Source: Denitrificimonas caeni (lineage in GTDB: Bacteria; Pseudomonadota; Gammaproteobacteria; Pseudomonadales; Pseudomonadaceae). From it: DNA of 64,000 bases. The first letter of the stretch is position 1. Each line of letters opens with the position of its first letter. This document shows, in pieces, positions 38,190 to 46,861 of the stretch. The notes beneath the pieces are model-generated. The model was not told the DNA's origin and made no database searches. It saw only the letters and a list, made by a program, of their open reading frames with translations. A program made the translations under genes and the position numbers. The stretch covers positions 310,001-374,000 of the forward strand of contig NZ_CAJHOA010000001.1 in NCBI RefSeq assembly GCF_905120345.1, read 5' to 3'.

Positions 38190-38202
38190 GTTATAGTATA
38201 AC
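38190..38202. promoter_or_regulatory. Zur box upstream of the zinc receptor
   Basis: GTTATAGTATAAC is a perfect palindrome around one central base and matches the core of the Zur operator (GTTATAATATAAC-like), 68 bases before the receptor start. Together with the receptor's His-rich loop it argues for zinc-repressed expression. Confidence 0.8.
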
Positions 38203-38270
38203 ATATTGATCATTACGCAGTTTCTGGCCAGAAACATCCTTTCTCTTATAAAAATCACATAGGTTTTAAG

Positions 38271-40325
38271 ATGTTGCTAAATAGACACCCTCTTGTGCTC
38301 GCTATCAGTCTAGCGTCGCTCCCTTTAGCTCAAGCTCATGCGCAAAACGACAACACAGCACAACTGCCGACCACTATTGTTAGTGCAAGCCCGCTGGCTC
38401 AATCGGCCACACAAATGGTCAACGCTTCAGAAGTGCTCGAAGGCTCGCAACTCTTACTGCAGCGTCAAGCCACCTTAGGTGACACCGTGAAAAATATTCC
38501 GGGTGTGCGTGGCAGTTCCTTTGGTGCCGGTGCCAGCCGTCCGGTGATACGCGGTATGGATGGCGCACGTGTCAAAGTGCTGTCGGATGGCGTAGGCATG
38601 CTAGATGCTTCAACCCTAAGCGCTGACCATGCGGTGACTACCGAACCGTTGTTACTGGAACGCATCGAGGTCCTTAAAGGTCCTGCGACTCTACTCTATG
38701 GTGGCGGTGCAATTGGCGGCGTAGTGAATCTGATCGATAAAAAAATTCCTACCCAACAACCGGAAAATGGCCATCAAGTCGATCTCGCATGGCAAGGTAA
38801 TACGGTGGCTAAGGAAAGTACGGCAATCGCTGGTGCAACCTTAGGCTTAGGTGATTTTGCTCTGCGAGTCGAGGGCTTAAAACGCGATGCTGATCCCTAT
38901 CGTCTAGCCAGTCATGAAGACGGTTCACGCTCGAAAAAACAAACGGGATCGTACAACGACACCAGTACCGGCACTCTAGGCTTAAGTTGGATTGGTGATG
39001 AGGGTTATTTAGGGGTGGCCTATACACGTCAAGCTAATGAGTACGGCTTACTCGCTCACGAAGAAGGTCATTGTCACACGCACGGACATGGCGCAAAGCT
39101 AAGCTGGCATTGCGGCAGCCACGGCGGGCATGGACACGATGATGAGCATGAGCACGGCACACCTTATATTGATATGGTGCAAAAACGTTGGGATGTGCGT
39201 GGTGAATATAACAATCCTGTTGCTGGTTTTAGCTTGGCTAAATTGCGTTTAGCGCACAGCGATTATCAGCACGAAGAAATTGAAGGTCAGGATGTCGCCA
39301 CTCGCTTTGATAACAAAGCCACTGATGCGCGTTTAGAGCTGACCCATGATCCGTTGTTTGGCTGGCGTGGCACCATCGGTGGACAAAGCAATCGACGTGA
39401 TTTTAAAGCGTCGGGTGAAGAAGCCTATGTGCCCGCCACCTTAACCACAAACCATGCGTTGTTTGTTTTAGAGGAATATCAATGGAATACCTTACGTTAT
39501 GAGTTGGGTTTACGTCATGAATGGCAAAGCATTGACGTGCGCAAAGGTAGCAAGCCTGATAAAAACCATAATGGAACCTCAGCCTCTCTAGGTGCAGTTT
39601 GGGATTTTGCTGATGATTACAACCTCGGTGTTTCTTTTTCTCGTTCACAACGTTTACCTGAAGCTGAAGAGTTATATGCCTTTGGTCCGCACGCAGCGAG
39701 TCGTACTATTGAACAAGGAAATACCCAGCTTGAGAAAGAAACATCGCACAACATTGAGCTGACTCTACGCAAACACCAAGGCGCTTTAACCTATAGTTTG
39801 AGTCTCTATCAAAACCGTATCAATGATTATATTTACGGCAAAGATACCGGAGAACGCCCCGGTGCTGATTATCGAGTTATTTCCTACCAGCAAGACAATG
39901 CAGTGTTTCGTGGTGCCGAAGGTCAAATGGCCTATCAATTCAAGCATGGCTTCACTGGTACAGTATTGGCTGACCATGTACGCGGAAAATTACGCGGTAA
40001 AGGTGGTGATTTAGCACGTATCCCTGCTGATCGAGTGGGTCTACGTTTACAGCAAGCCTTTACCTCTGCACTCGATGCTCAGGTTGAATTTTGGCGGGTA
40101 CAACAGCAAAACAATACTGCTGATTACGAGACTCAAACGTCAGGCTATAACATGCTGGGTGCCGCACTGACCTATCAAGGCCAGCTGTCCAGCAGTGATT
40201 ACACCCTGTATCTGCGTGCCGATAACTTGTTAAACGTTAAGGCGCGTGAGCACAGCTCTTTTATTAAAGATGATGTGCAATTACCCGGCCGTAATCTGAC
40301 TGCGGGTGTTAAGTTCAGCTTTTAA
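38271..40325 (+). CDS. znuD: TonB-dependent zinc receptor (ZnuD-like) with a His-rich loop
   Basis: A 684-residue outer-membrane receptor. After a signal peptide ending QAHAQ comes a plug domain (LGDTVKNIPGVRG, RPVIRGMDGARVKVLSDGV, IEVLKGPATLLYGGGAIGG) and a 22-strand-type barrel ending in the aromatic residue of KFSF. Residues about 263-296 form an extracellular loop with some eleven His, two Cys and several acidic residues, as in neisserial ZnuD, where this loop captures zinc. A Zur box lies upstream. It is the outer-membrane step of high-affinity zinc uptake. The znuABC genes are not in the window. Confidence 0.88.
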   Translation: MLLNRHPLVLAISLASLPLAQAHAQNDNTAQLPTTIVSASPLAQSATQMVNASEVLEGSQLLLQRQATLGDTVKNIPGVRGSSFGAGASRPVIRGMDGARVKVLSDGVGMLDASTLSADHAVTTEPLLLERIEVLKGPATLLYGGGAIGGVVNLIDKKIPTQQPENGHQVDLAWQGNTVAKESTAIAGATLGLGDFALRVEGLKRDADPYRLASHEDGSRSKKQTGSYNDTSTGTLGLSWIGDEGYLGVAYTRQANEYGLLAHEEGHCHTHGHGAKLSWHCGSHGGHGHDDEHEHGTPYIDMVQKRWDVRGEYNNPVAGFSLAKLRLAHSDYQHEEIEGQDVATRFDNKATDARLELTHDPLFGWRGTIGGQSNRRDFKASGEEAYVPATLTTNHALFVLEEYQWNTLRYELGLRHEWQSIDVRKGSKPDKNHNGTSASLGAVWDFADDYNLGVSFSRSQRLPEAEELYAFGPHAASRTIEQGNTQLEKETSHNIELTLRKHQGALTYSLSLYQNRINDYIYGKDTGERPGADYRVISYQQDNAVFRGAEGQMAYQFKHGFTGTVLADHVRGKLRGKGGDLARIPADRVGLRLQQAFTSALDAQVEFWRVQQQNNTADYETQTSGYNMLGAALTYQGQLSSSDYTLYLRADNLLNVKAREHSSFIKDDVQLPGRNLTAGVKFSF

Positions 40326-40764
40326 CAGTCTCTCGTAACTTTAATTTTGCGCATGCTGTACTAAAAGACAACACAGCCGCTCAATGAGCAGCTTGTTCGT
40401 GTCGCGACAAGCGTAGCTAGGGATAGCGCAGCGCCTGAATCGAGGCAGGATGCCTCGTTGAGGGAAAAGCGAGACGAACAAGCTGCGACATGCGCAAAGC
40501 GTCCTAGATGCTTTGCTTTATTAAAAGCGTCAGTATGAGTGCATGTCGTGCTTCGAAGTAGGTGTTTATCCGTCGATGAACCCATCCGCGGTTCAACTCC
40601 GGCGCTGCGCCATCCATGGCTCCGCTCGTCACACCTACCCCGAAGTACTCGTTGACCTTATGCAGGGTCTGCGCTAAAGCAACACGAGTCAGTTGCACAT
40701 CACTAAACCCGCCAAGCCTGATAGACTGCTTGGCATATTTGTTATGTGTTTACAGGAGTCTACC
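40326..40764. repeat. Palindrome-rich intergenic patch (possible repeated extragenic element)
   Basis: No credible gene occupies these 440 bases, but several inverted repeats nest here: GCAGCTTGTTCGT (40387-40399) with ACGAACAAGCTGC about 75 bases on; CGAGGCA/TGCCTCG around GGA at 40441-40457; GCAAAGC/GCTTTGC (40494-40516); GTAGGTGT near 40557 with ACACCTAC near 40632. A 20-base module around GCGCAGCGCC recurs in opposite orientation near 40420 and 40600 with four differences. The two minus-strand open frames over it (74 and 64 codons) follow from this structure. The pattern suggests a mobile or repeated extragenic element; copy number cannot be judged from one window. Confidence 0.5.
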
Positions 40765-41523
40765 TTGAACGACAGCAGCACTTTTCCTCAAGCCGAAACC
40801 ATCGAACAATTGCGTCAGAATTTAGCTAGCGTGCGTGCGCGTATTGATCAAGCCTGCGTGCAAGCCGGACGCGATCCAAAAGAGGTACGTTTATTGCCGG
40901 TTAGTAAAACCCATCCTGCTGAGTTTTTACGTTTGGCTTATGCCGCTGGTTGTCGCATGCTCGGTGAAAACAAAGTACAAGAAGCCTACCAAAAGTGGCA
41001 AGAACTAGAAGATCTAAACGACTTAGAATGGAGCGTTATCGGTCACCTACAGACCAATAAAGCCAAATATGTCGCACGCTTTGCCAGTGAATTTCATGCG
41101 CTCGACAGCGTACGTTTAGCGCAAGCGCTTGATCAGCGTTTAGCAATAGAAGACCGCTATTTAGATGTGTTGGTACAAATCAACACTTCAGAAGAAGAAA
41201 GCAAATACGGCATCATCCCTGAACAGGCACCTGAGCTGATTGCCCAACTGGCACAGTTCTCACGTTTACGCGTGCGCGGTTTAATGACATTAGCGATGAA
41301 CTCAGAGAATAACGAAGCGGTACGTGGCTGTTTTATTCGATTACGCGAACTGCGCGATAGCTTACAAGCCACAGCGCCCGAAGGCATGCAACTGACTGAG
41401 CTATCAATGGGGATGTCAGGCGACTTTGAATTGGCCATTGCTGAAGGAGCAACTATTGTTCGCATTGGCCAAGCCATCTTCGGCGCACGTGAACAGCCAG
41501 ACAGCTACTACTGGCCCAGCTAA
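40765..41523 (+). CDS. yggS: PLP homeostasis protein YggS/PLPBP
   Basis: A 252-residue fold-type III PLP-binding protein (COG0325). The PLP lysine is in LLPVSKTHP, the phosphate and ring contacts are in GENKVQEAYQK and IGHLQTNKAK, and MGMSGDFELAIAEGATIVRIG is the C-terminal family block. It buffers pyridoxal phosphate and affects amino-acid balance, without known catalysis. I chose TTG at 40765 because AGGAG stands 6 bases ahead (40754-40758) and the protein then starts as in relatives; the ATG at 40744 and the start at 40693 lack such a site. Not flanked by pilT/proC, its usual Pseudomonas neighbours. Confidence 0.9.
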   Translation: MNDSSTFPQAETIEQLRQNLASVRARIDQACVQAGRDPKEVRLLPVSKTHPAEFLRLAYAAGCRMLGENKVQEAYQKWQELEDLNDLEWSVIGHLQTNKAKYVARFASEFHALDSVRLAQALDQRLAIEDRYLDVLVQINTSEEESKYGIIPEQAPELIAQLAQFSRLRVRGLMTLAMNSENNEAVRGCFIRLRELRDSLQATAPEGMQLTELSMGMSGDFELAIAEGATIVRIGQAIFGAREQPDSYYWPS

Positions 41524-41796
41524 CAGCCTCGTCCACTTTAACCAGCAAAAACATCGACAGTTAGACGGTTGTTATCGCCCTCAAAAATGTTGTTGCTACG
41601 TTGATATCAAAGCTGCAATGCGTGAAGCCATGCGCATTGCACGCCCACCCTCTCATCTTTCCCTCTGCAATAACCTGTTGCTGACCATAACGTGCCCCAA
41701 CTTTTAATGACTGAGGTCTGCAGGAGATGTTTGGTTTAATTATTGCTACACATAGCTGTATGATGGTTTAAAACACTGCTGTATCAATGGTGATAA

Positions 41797-41907
41797 TTAA
41801 GCCTGCACTCGGTAGTTTTCCTACGGGATTTCAATAAAGCGCATATCCCGCAGCGCTGGATCAAGTGGAGGCTCAGCATGCTGTGGGCCAGCGTAGATAT
41901 CACTCAT
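41797..41907 (-). pseudogene. Possible very short gene with an in-frame TAG
   Basis: From ATG 41907 the frame reads 28 residues starting MSDIYAGPQHAEPPLDPALR and ending DMRFIEIP at a TAG (41821-41823). It then continues in the same frame for seven more residues (ENYRVQA) to TAA at 41797. The composition looks protein-like rather than random. It could be a real 28-residue peptide, a 36-codon gene interrupted by a nonsense mutation, or chance. I know no named family and see no good ribosome site. Confidence 0.25.
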
Positions 41908-41916
41908 ATCACAAAC

Positions 41917-41952
41917 ACCCTATGCCGTTGAGACCATCACCCAGCATAGGGT
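41917..41952 (-). terminator. Hairpin downstream of the MFS gene
   Basis: ACCCTATGC (41917-41925) pairs exactly with GCATAGGGT (41944-41952) around an 18-base loop, 12 bases past the MFS stop. On the minus strand it is followed by GTTTGTG, a weak T-run, so it is a probable but imperfect terminator. Confidence 0.5.
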
Positions 41953-41964
41953 TAGATTAAACGA

Positions 41965-43140
41965 TTACTTTTTTTCACGCACTCGAGCACGATGGTCTGC
42001 CAGATGCAAAATCCACCACGCCACGAAGATGATCGGCGGTAAAGAAACCAAGTTTAGCCATGTCCATCCCAACTTATCGACCCCTACTCCGGCCAATAAG
42101 CTACCCATTGCTGCAGCAGTAAACACCATGAACTCATTGATGCCCTGTACTTTACCTTGCTCAGCTGGCTCGTAGGTAAAGGTCAGTAAATGCGTGGCGC
42201 CAATATACGTAAAGTTCCACCCCACACCCAGTAACAGCAAACCAAGTAAGTAATGCCAGTAGCTATTACCCAGCACATTGACCAGCACACACAGAGCTAA
42301 TACCGCACAGCCCCATAAAATGACTCGGCGCGAACTGTAACGTCGAATCAACCCACCGGTAAAAAATGACGGCACATACATACCCAACACGTGCCACTGA
42401 ATAACCCAAGCAATGTTTTTAAATGGAAAGTCATCGTTCTGCATGGCGATCGGTGTAGCCGTCATTAACAACACCATCACCGCATAGCCAATCGCACCGG
42501 ACGCTATAGCAGCCACTAATAACGGCTGCTGAAACAACTCACGGTAGCTGCGCGTAACACGTGCAACAGTGCTTTTAGCGGGGACAGCTAATGGTAAACT
42601 GCTGATCAGCAATAACGCCAAGACATAGATAACAAAGAGCCCATAAAACGCACCAACAAAGACGTTACCGTCGTACCACTGGCGTGACCAAATCGCTAAG
42701 TTAGGCCCCAGAATCGCTGCCAGAATACCGCCGGCCATGACCATACTAATGGCACGTGGGCGCTGCTCAACTGAACAGACATCCAAAGCAGCAAAACGGT
42801 ATTGTTGACCCGTACCAATCGCCATCCCGATCAAGAATGTGCCGCTGGCAAAATGCATCAGACTATTGGCCTCTAAACCTTGTAACGCCACCCAGGTTCC
42901 CACCAAGCCAATGCAGTTACCTAAAATAAAGCCGACCTTGCGCCCCATCTTTTGCATCAAATGCGCAGCCGGCAAGGTGGCCATAACCAGACCTAAAAAC
43001 TGCAGAGCAACGGGCAGAGTGATGAGCGCTGGATGACTGGCCAACTGCTTACCAATTAACGCTGAAACCGCCACTAATAAAATATTTCCGGTGGTGAGCA
43101 ATGCTTGTGCAATGGCTAACCCCCACACGCTAATAGGCAT
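41965..43140 (-). CDS. Major facilitator superfamily transporter
   Basis: A 391-residue inner-membrane protein with about twelve helices in two halves. The MFS loop 2-3 motif appears as HLMQKMGRKVGFILGN, and the equivalent in the second half as GLIRRYSSRRVILWG. No substrate-specific signature was recognised. TTTTGGAGG stands before the ATG. It follows the SGNH-hydrolase gene on the opposite side of a 69-base gap: the MFS gene is the leftmost of the minus-strand series and has its own ribosome site, so it may be read with the tgpA operon. Export of a small molecule is a guess. Confidence 0.85.
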   Translation of the reverse strand: MPISVWGLAIAQALLTTGNILLVAVSALIGKQLASHPALITLPVALQFLGLVMATLPAAHLMQKMGRKVGFILGNCIGLVGTWVALQGLEANSLMHFASGTFLIGMAIGTGQQYRFAALDVCSVEQRPRAISMVMAGGILAAILGPNLAIWSRQWYDGNVFVGAFYGLFVIYVLALLLISSLPLAVPAKSTVARVTRSYRELFQQPLLVAAIASGAIGYAVMVLLMTATPIAMQNDDFPFKNIAWVIQWHVLGMYVPSFFTGGLIRRYSSRRVILWGCAVLALCVLVNVLGNSYWHYLLGLLLLGVGWNFTYIGATHLLTFTYEPAEQGKVQGINEFMVFTAAAMGSLLAGVGVDKLGWTWLNLVSLPPIIFVAWWILHLADHRARVREKK

Positions 43141-43209
43141 GTAAAGCCTCCAAAACCCAATGAATATGCGCCAACATATTATATGAAAATACCACCCAGT
43201 ATTAATCGC

Positions 43210-43917
43210 TTACTGCGGTGAGAAATTTAGAATCTGTGTCGCTAAATGTTCCGCCCATACGCTGTAAGCCAGCGCACTGGGATGAAAGCCATCAGCAGCG
43301 AGCATCTGCGAACTGATACCTAAGTCGACCGACAGAAAGGTTAGATCACCACAATTATCAGCCATCTGCTCAGTCAGTCTATTTAAGCGCCGCGCGCGCC
43401 GCCCCAAATAATCATTTAAAGGCCATGGCAGCGCAACAAAGTGCTGCATCGGTGGAATTGCTGAAATAATAATATGCTGCACTTTAAACTCTGTGTTCAA
43501 TCTATCACGCAGTGACTGTAATTGTGCCAACCAGAGTGTATCTGACGTACCTGCAATGACGTCATTGACACCAATAGAGAGCACAACGCTGTCATACTGT
43601 TGCCCGCATAAACTGTCCAAAGTATGCAGCAATTGCTGACTGGTTAAACCACTTTTTGCCAACAGTTGCCAACTGACTTGGTAATCTGTGCTCAGCTGCG
43701 CGATCAACTGCCCGACTAACGCCTGATCTTGATTCGCAACACCCACCCCAGCCGCCGCTGAATCACCCAAAACCAGTAACCGTAAAGGTTGGCCACGCCC
43801 AAGACAGCCATGCCGAGAACCTGCCGCTTCTGGCAAACGCAACGTGCTGCGTCGCACCTGGCGCCCTTGCCAGAGCAAAACCGGTGCTAAAGCCATTAAT
43901 ATCAAGGTACCGCGCAT
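43210..43917 (-). CDS. SGNH/GDSL-family hydrolase
   Basis: A 235-residue protein with an N-terminal signal or membrane anchor (LILMALAPVLLW). The SGNH blocks are GDSAAAGVG (nucleophile Ser), the Gly of KSGLTSQQ, VLSIGVNDV (Asn) and DGFHPSALAYSVWA (Asp-x-x-His). It resembles lysophospholipase/arylesterase-type extracytoplasmic esterases; the substrate is unknown. Its ATG overlaps the tgpA stop by one base (TAATG), so it belongs to the moxR-DUF58-tgpA operon. Cell-envelope lipid or glycan deacylation would fit that company. Confidence 0.85.
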   Translation of the reverse strand: MRGTLILMALAPVLLWQGRQVRRSTLRLPEAAGSRHGCLGRGQPLRLLVLGDSAAAGVGVANQDQALVGQLIAQLSTDYQVSWQLLAKSGLTSQQLLHTLDSLCGQQYDSVVLSIGVNDVIAGTSDTLWLAQLQSLRDRLNTEFKVQHIIISAIPPMQHFVALPWPLNDYLGRRARRLNRLTEQMADNCGDLTFLSVDLGISSQMLAADGFHPSALAYSVWAEHLATQILNFSPQ

Positions 43918-45896
43918 TACTTTTTAATCTCAGCCAAAGCTCTGCGCAGCACGACTAAATCAGGCAACTGCTGGGCATATTGTTGCTGTTCATAAAGCTC
44001 GATAAAACGGATAACCGCTGGTTGTTGCTCTTCGGGCAGATCAGTCCGAATACGTTGCCAAAAGCTGCGTAAACCTTCACCCGTCTGCCGGGTAAAACCA
44101 CGACGTTGCAGCACGCGCTGAAACTCATTAACAATACGCTGTAGCGGATCGCTTTGCCGTTGCCAAGGTTTGAACATCCATAAAACCAATAACGCAATAA
44201 TCAATGCAGCACTGAGCACTAGAAAAAGCCCTATCGTCTGCCAATCAACCTGACCAAACCACTGCTTGAGCCAAGCCTGTTGTCGTTCGCGCTGATAACC
44301 AAGGATCTGCGTTTGCCAACTGTGATTAAGACGCTCCCAACTCATGCGTAGCTGATTAATCCAAGCAATATGCTGGTAGCGTAAAGGCGATAAAAAATCA
44401 CCTTGAAACAGATCAACTTCATCTTTTAAAGCATCTTGTACGCCACGCTCAATACGTTCTGGCGCCACTTGAAAGGTTGGATCGACACTGCGCCACCCCT
44501 GCCCGAGTTGCCAATACTCAACCCAAGCATGGGCATCAAATTGACGAACCTGCACAAATTGCCCAGCCTGATTGGTTTCGCCACCTAGATAGCCTGCCAC
44601 GACTCGTGAAGGAATGCCTGCCGCGCGTAAAGTAAACACCATAGCACCAGCATAGTGTGCACAAAAACCACGTCGGCTGCTAAATAGAAACTCATCGACA
44701 CTGTCTTTACCAAGCAAGGGTGACTTGAGTGTGTAGTGATATGGCTGTTGATTAAAGTGCTGCAGCAACCCTGCAACCAAAGCATTGTCATCAGGATATT
44801 GCTGACGCAACGTTTGCGCCCAGTCTCTGGTTTGTGGATTTCCTGCGCGCGGTAACTGTAAAAACTCGTGTTGCTGCATCTGACTCAATTGCGGTTGTCG
44901 CAACGCCTTTGGCCACGAAGTGGCTTGGTATTGGTACGCCCGATTGACCGGTGTGCTGCGCTGCAAGCGAAAATCACTCATCAAGCGAATATCAGCCTGC
45001 TCACTGCTGCCAACATCTAAAGCAAATAACCATGGTTGCGTGCTGGGCTGCATAATAATGCTATAACTCAGAGCCTCACCTTGTGCCTGCCACTGCGGCT
45101 CCTGCGTCGCTAATCGCTGGCTGATCGACCAACTACGCCCATCAAAATGCGGCAAAGTCAGCGCTCGCCAATACAGCTGTGACTGCGCCGGAATAGCACC
45201 ATCAAATCGAGCACGGAACGCTAATGCTGACGACTGTCCAAGGTCAGCGAGGTCACCGGGTGTCATACTGCTCGATAAACCAACGGTGCCTTGCTCTTTC
45301 GCTTGCGGCAAACTCCAGAGCGGCTCCAAACGTGGAAATAACACAAACAGCAATACCATCAAGGGTATGGCTTGAGCAAATAAACGACTGGCTAACTTTA
45401 AAGTGAGCAAAGGCTGCGCGGCAAAACTGCTTTGCTGTAAACCTAACAACGCTGCGAGCAGAGCGATCACCGGTAAAATACTGTACAGGGCAGCAAGCAA
45501 GCCATCAGCAAATAAGTAGCTGGTGACCACCGCAAAAAAGCCTAGAAATATCAGCACCAACGCATCGCGACGTGTACGCATTTCCAACAGCTTTAAAATA
45601 AATGCGGTAATCAATAACGCCACAGCCGCATCCAAACCCACCAAGCTGCCTCGGCTTAAATACACGGCAAAGCCACTGCTGAGCATTAACGCCGCTTTCA
45701 CCCAACTGTTAGGGAATGGCACACGCATCCGGAACACTTGCACACGCCAGACAGCACATCCGAGCCAAAGGCCAAGCAACCACAACGGCACATGCAACAC
45801 ATGAGGAATAATTACTAGTACTTGTGCGACTAATAACCACACAAGACTGATACGCGGGATATCTTCAGCGACCTTACGAATATGCGCAGCATTCAT
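43917..45896 (-). CDS. tgpA: Transglutaminase-like membrane protein TgpA
   Basis: A 659-residue inner-membrane protein. Five to six N-terminal helices (about residues 15-195, DUF3488 region) are followed by a periplasmic transglutaminase-like domain with the catalytic Cys near residue 412 (RRGFCAHYAGAMVFTLRAAG), His (FDAHAWVEYW) and Asp (GWRSVDPT). One more helix lies near residue 560 and a C-terminal cytoplasmic DUF4129-like tail follows. P. aeruginosa TgpA (PA2873) is reported essential. It overlaps the DUF58 gene by four bases and the SGNH gene by one. Confidence 0.93.
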   Translation of the reverse strand: MNAAHIRKVAEDIPRISLVWLLVAQVLVIIPHVLHVPLWLLGLWLGCAVWRVQVFRMRVPFPNSWVKAALMLSSGFAVYLSRGSLVGLDAAVALLITAFILKLLEMRTRRDALVLIFLGFFAVVTSYLFADGLLAALYSILPVIALLAALLGLQQSSFAAQPLLTLKLASRLFAQAIPLMVLLFVLFPRLEPLWSLPQAKEQGTVGLSSSMTPGDLADLGQSSALAFRARFDGAIPAQSQLYWRALTLPHFDGRSWSISQRLATQEPQWQAQGEALSYSIIMQPSTQPWLFALDVGSSEQADIRLMSDFRLQRSTPVNRAYQYQATSWPKALRQPQLSQMQQHEFLQLPRAGNPQTRDWAQTLRQQYPDDNALVAGLLQHFNQQPYHYTLKSPLLGKDSVDEFLFSSRRGFCAHYAGAMVFTLRAAGIPSRVVAGYLGGETNQAGQFVQVRQFDAHAWVEYWQLGQGWRSVDPTFQVAPERIERGVQDALKDEVDLFQGDFLSPLRYQHIAWINQLRMSWERLNHSWQTQILGYQRERQQAWLKQWFGQVDWQTIGLFLVLSAALIIALLVLWMFKPWQRQSDPLQRIVNEFQRVLQRRGFTRQTGEGLRSFWQRIRTDLPEEQQPAVIRFIELYEQQQYAQQLPDLVVLRRALAEIKK

Positions 45897-46861
45897 GGCG
45901 TACTGACCCCGTACAATGCTAAAGCGCGTAAGCAGTGTTTGAGGTGTTCAGTGCCAACACCTGGTCCGATTGTCTGCCCTGTTAGCAGCAGACTATAGCT
46001 TTGATCCGTTTGACTGACTTTAAGCACCTGCGCGCACAGTACTGATAAACGCCACTCCACAGCCCCAGGTAACTGGTCAAAGTCCAATATCAGCTGCTGC
46101 CCTTGTTGCTCGGTAAATTGTTTAACCAATAAACCTTGTCCTTTTGACCACGCTTTCCAATGAATACGCCGCAACGAATCCCCTGGCTGCCAAGCAATCA
46201 AACCTTGATAATCATCGACGCCAGCTGACATGTTTGCGTGCTCACTCTCATCGTTATCACCCTGACCTGCAGTCACCAACACAACATCGTGCAATGGCTG
46301 CGGATAGACCAGCAGGGTTTGCGCCAAATCAATCTGACTCCAAGCGACAAATAAACCTAATGGAAAGCGTGTTTCAATGCGTAAACGCGGTGCCTGCTGC
46401 CAACCTCGACGCAGTCCTTGCGCAGTTAACTCAGCGTACTGTTCAGTATCAAAAGGCACATCAAGCAGCTGTAATTGTGTGCTAGTCCAGCCCACAGCAA
46501 TGGCTTGATAATCTCTTTTATGACTGTTTAAGCGCAGTCGATAGCTACCCTGCTCACCGACAAAGCACGGCGTACTGCCGGCCGCCGATAAAGTTAAGCC
46601 AGCCAGATTACGCCAAGTATGAAACATAGTCAGCAGCCCCAACGAGGCTAATAGAAAAGTTAGCGCATAGGCCAAGCTGTTTTGATAATTAATCGCGACC
46701 AACAACATCAATACTAAGGAGCCCGCATACGCTGCACCGGTTAGAGTGGGCACAATAAAAATATGCCGCTGCTGTAAACGAATACGTTGTACAGGCGGTA
46801 AACGTCGCGCGAGCCATGTGGCAAACCACTGTCGAGGTTTGCTCGATAGCTTTTCCAGCAT
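45893..46861 (-). CDS. DUF58 domain protein (MoxR-associated)
   Basis: A 322-residue protein with two N-terminal membrane helices (about residues 35-75), a beta-rich extracytoplasmic segment and the DUF58 core DYQGLIAWQPGDSLRRIHWKAWSKGQGLLVKQF, cited here as its conserved blocks DYQGL and RRIHWKAWSKG. DUF58 proteins are vWA-related partners of MoxR ATPases. It overlaps moxR by one base and tgpA by four, so the three are made together. Confidence 0.92.
   Translation of the reverse strand: MLEKLSSKPRQWFATWLARRLPPVQRIRLQQRHIFIVPTLTGAAYAGSLVLMLLVAINYQNSLAYALTFLLASLGLLTMFHTWRNLAGLTLSAAGSTPCFVGEQGSYRLRLNSHKRDYQAIAVGWTSTQLQLLDVPFDTEQYAELTAQGLRRGWQQAPRLRIETRFPLGLFVAWSQIDLAQTLLVYPQPLHDVVLVTAGQGDNDESEHANMSAGVDDYQGLIAWQPGDSLRRIHWKAWSKGQGLLVKQFTEQQGQQLILDFDQLPGAVEWRLSVLCAQVLKVSQTDQSYSLLLTGQTIGPGVGTEHLKHCLRALALYGVSTP

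Larger units (their letters stand above)
41524..41964. other. Intergenic region between yggS and the MFS gene
   Basis: About 440 bases between convergent genes. The first 270 bases (41524-41796) show no recognisable gene or RNA. The rest holds a possible mini-gene on the minus strand (41797-41907) and a hairpin next to the MFS gene end (41917-41952), both listed separately. Confidence 0.5.

Noticed and set aside
40361-40698. Two minus-strand frames of 74 and 64 codons
   Set aside because: They fall entirely in the palindrome-rich patch, overlap each other in different phases and look like translation of repeats.
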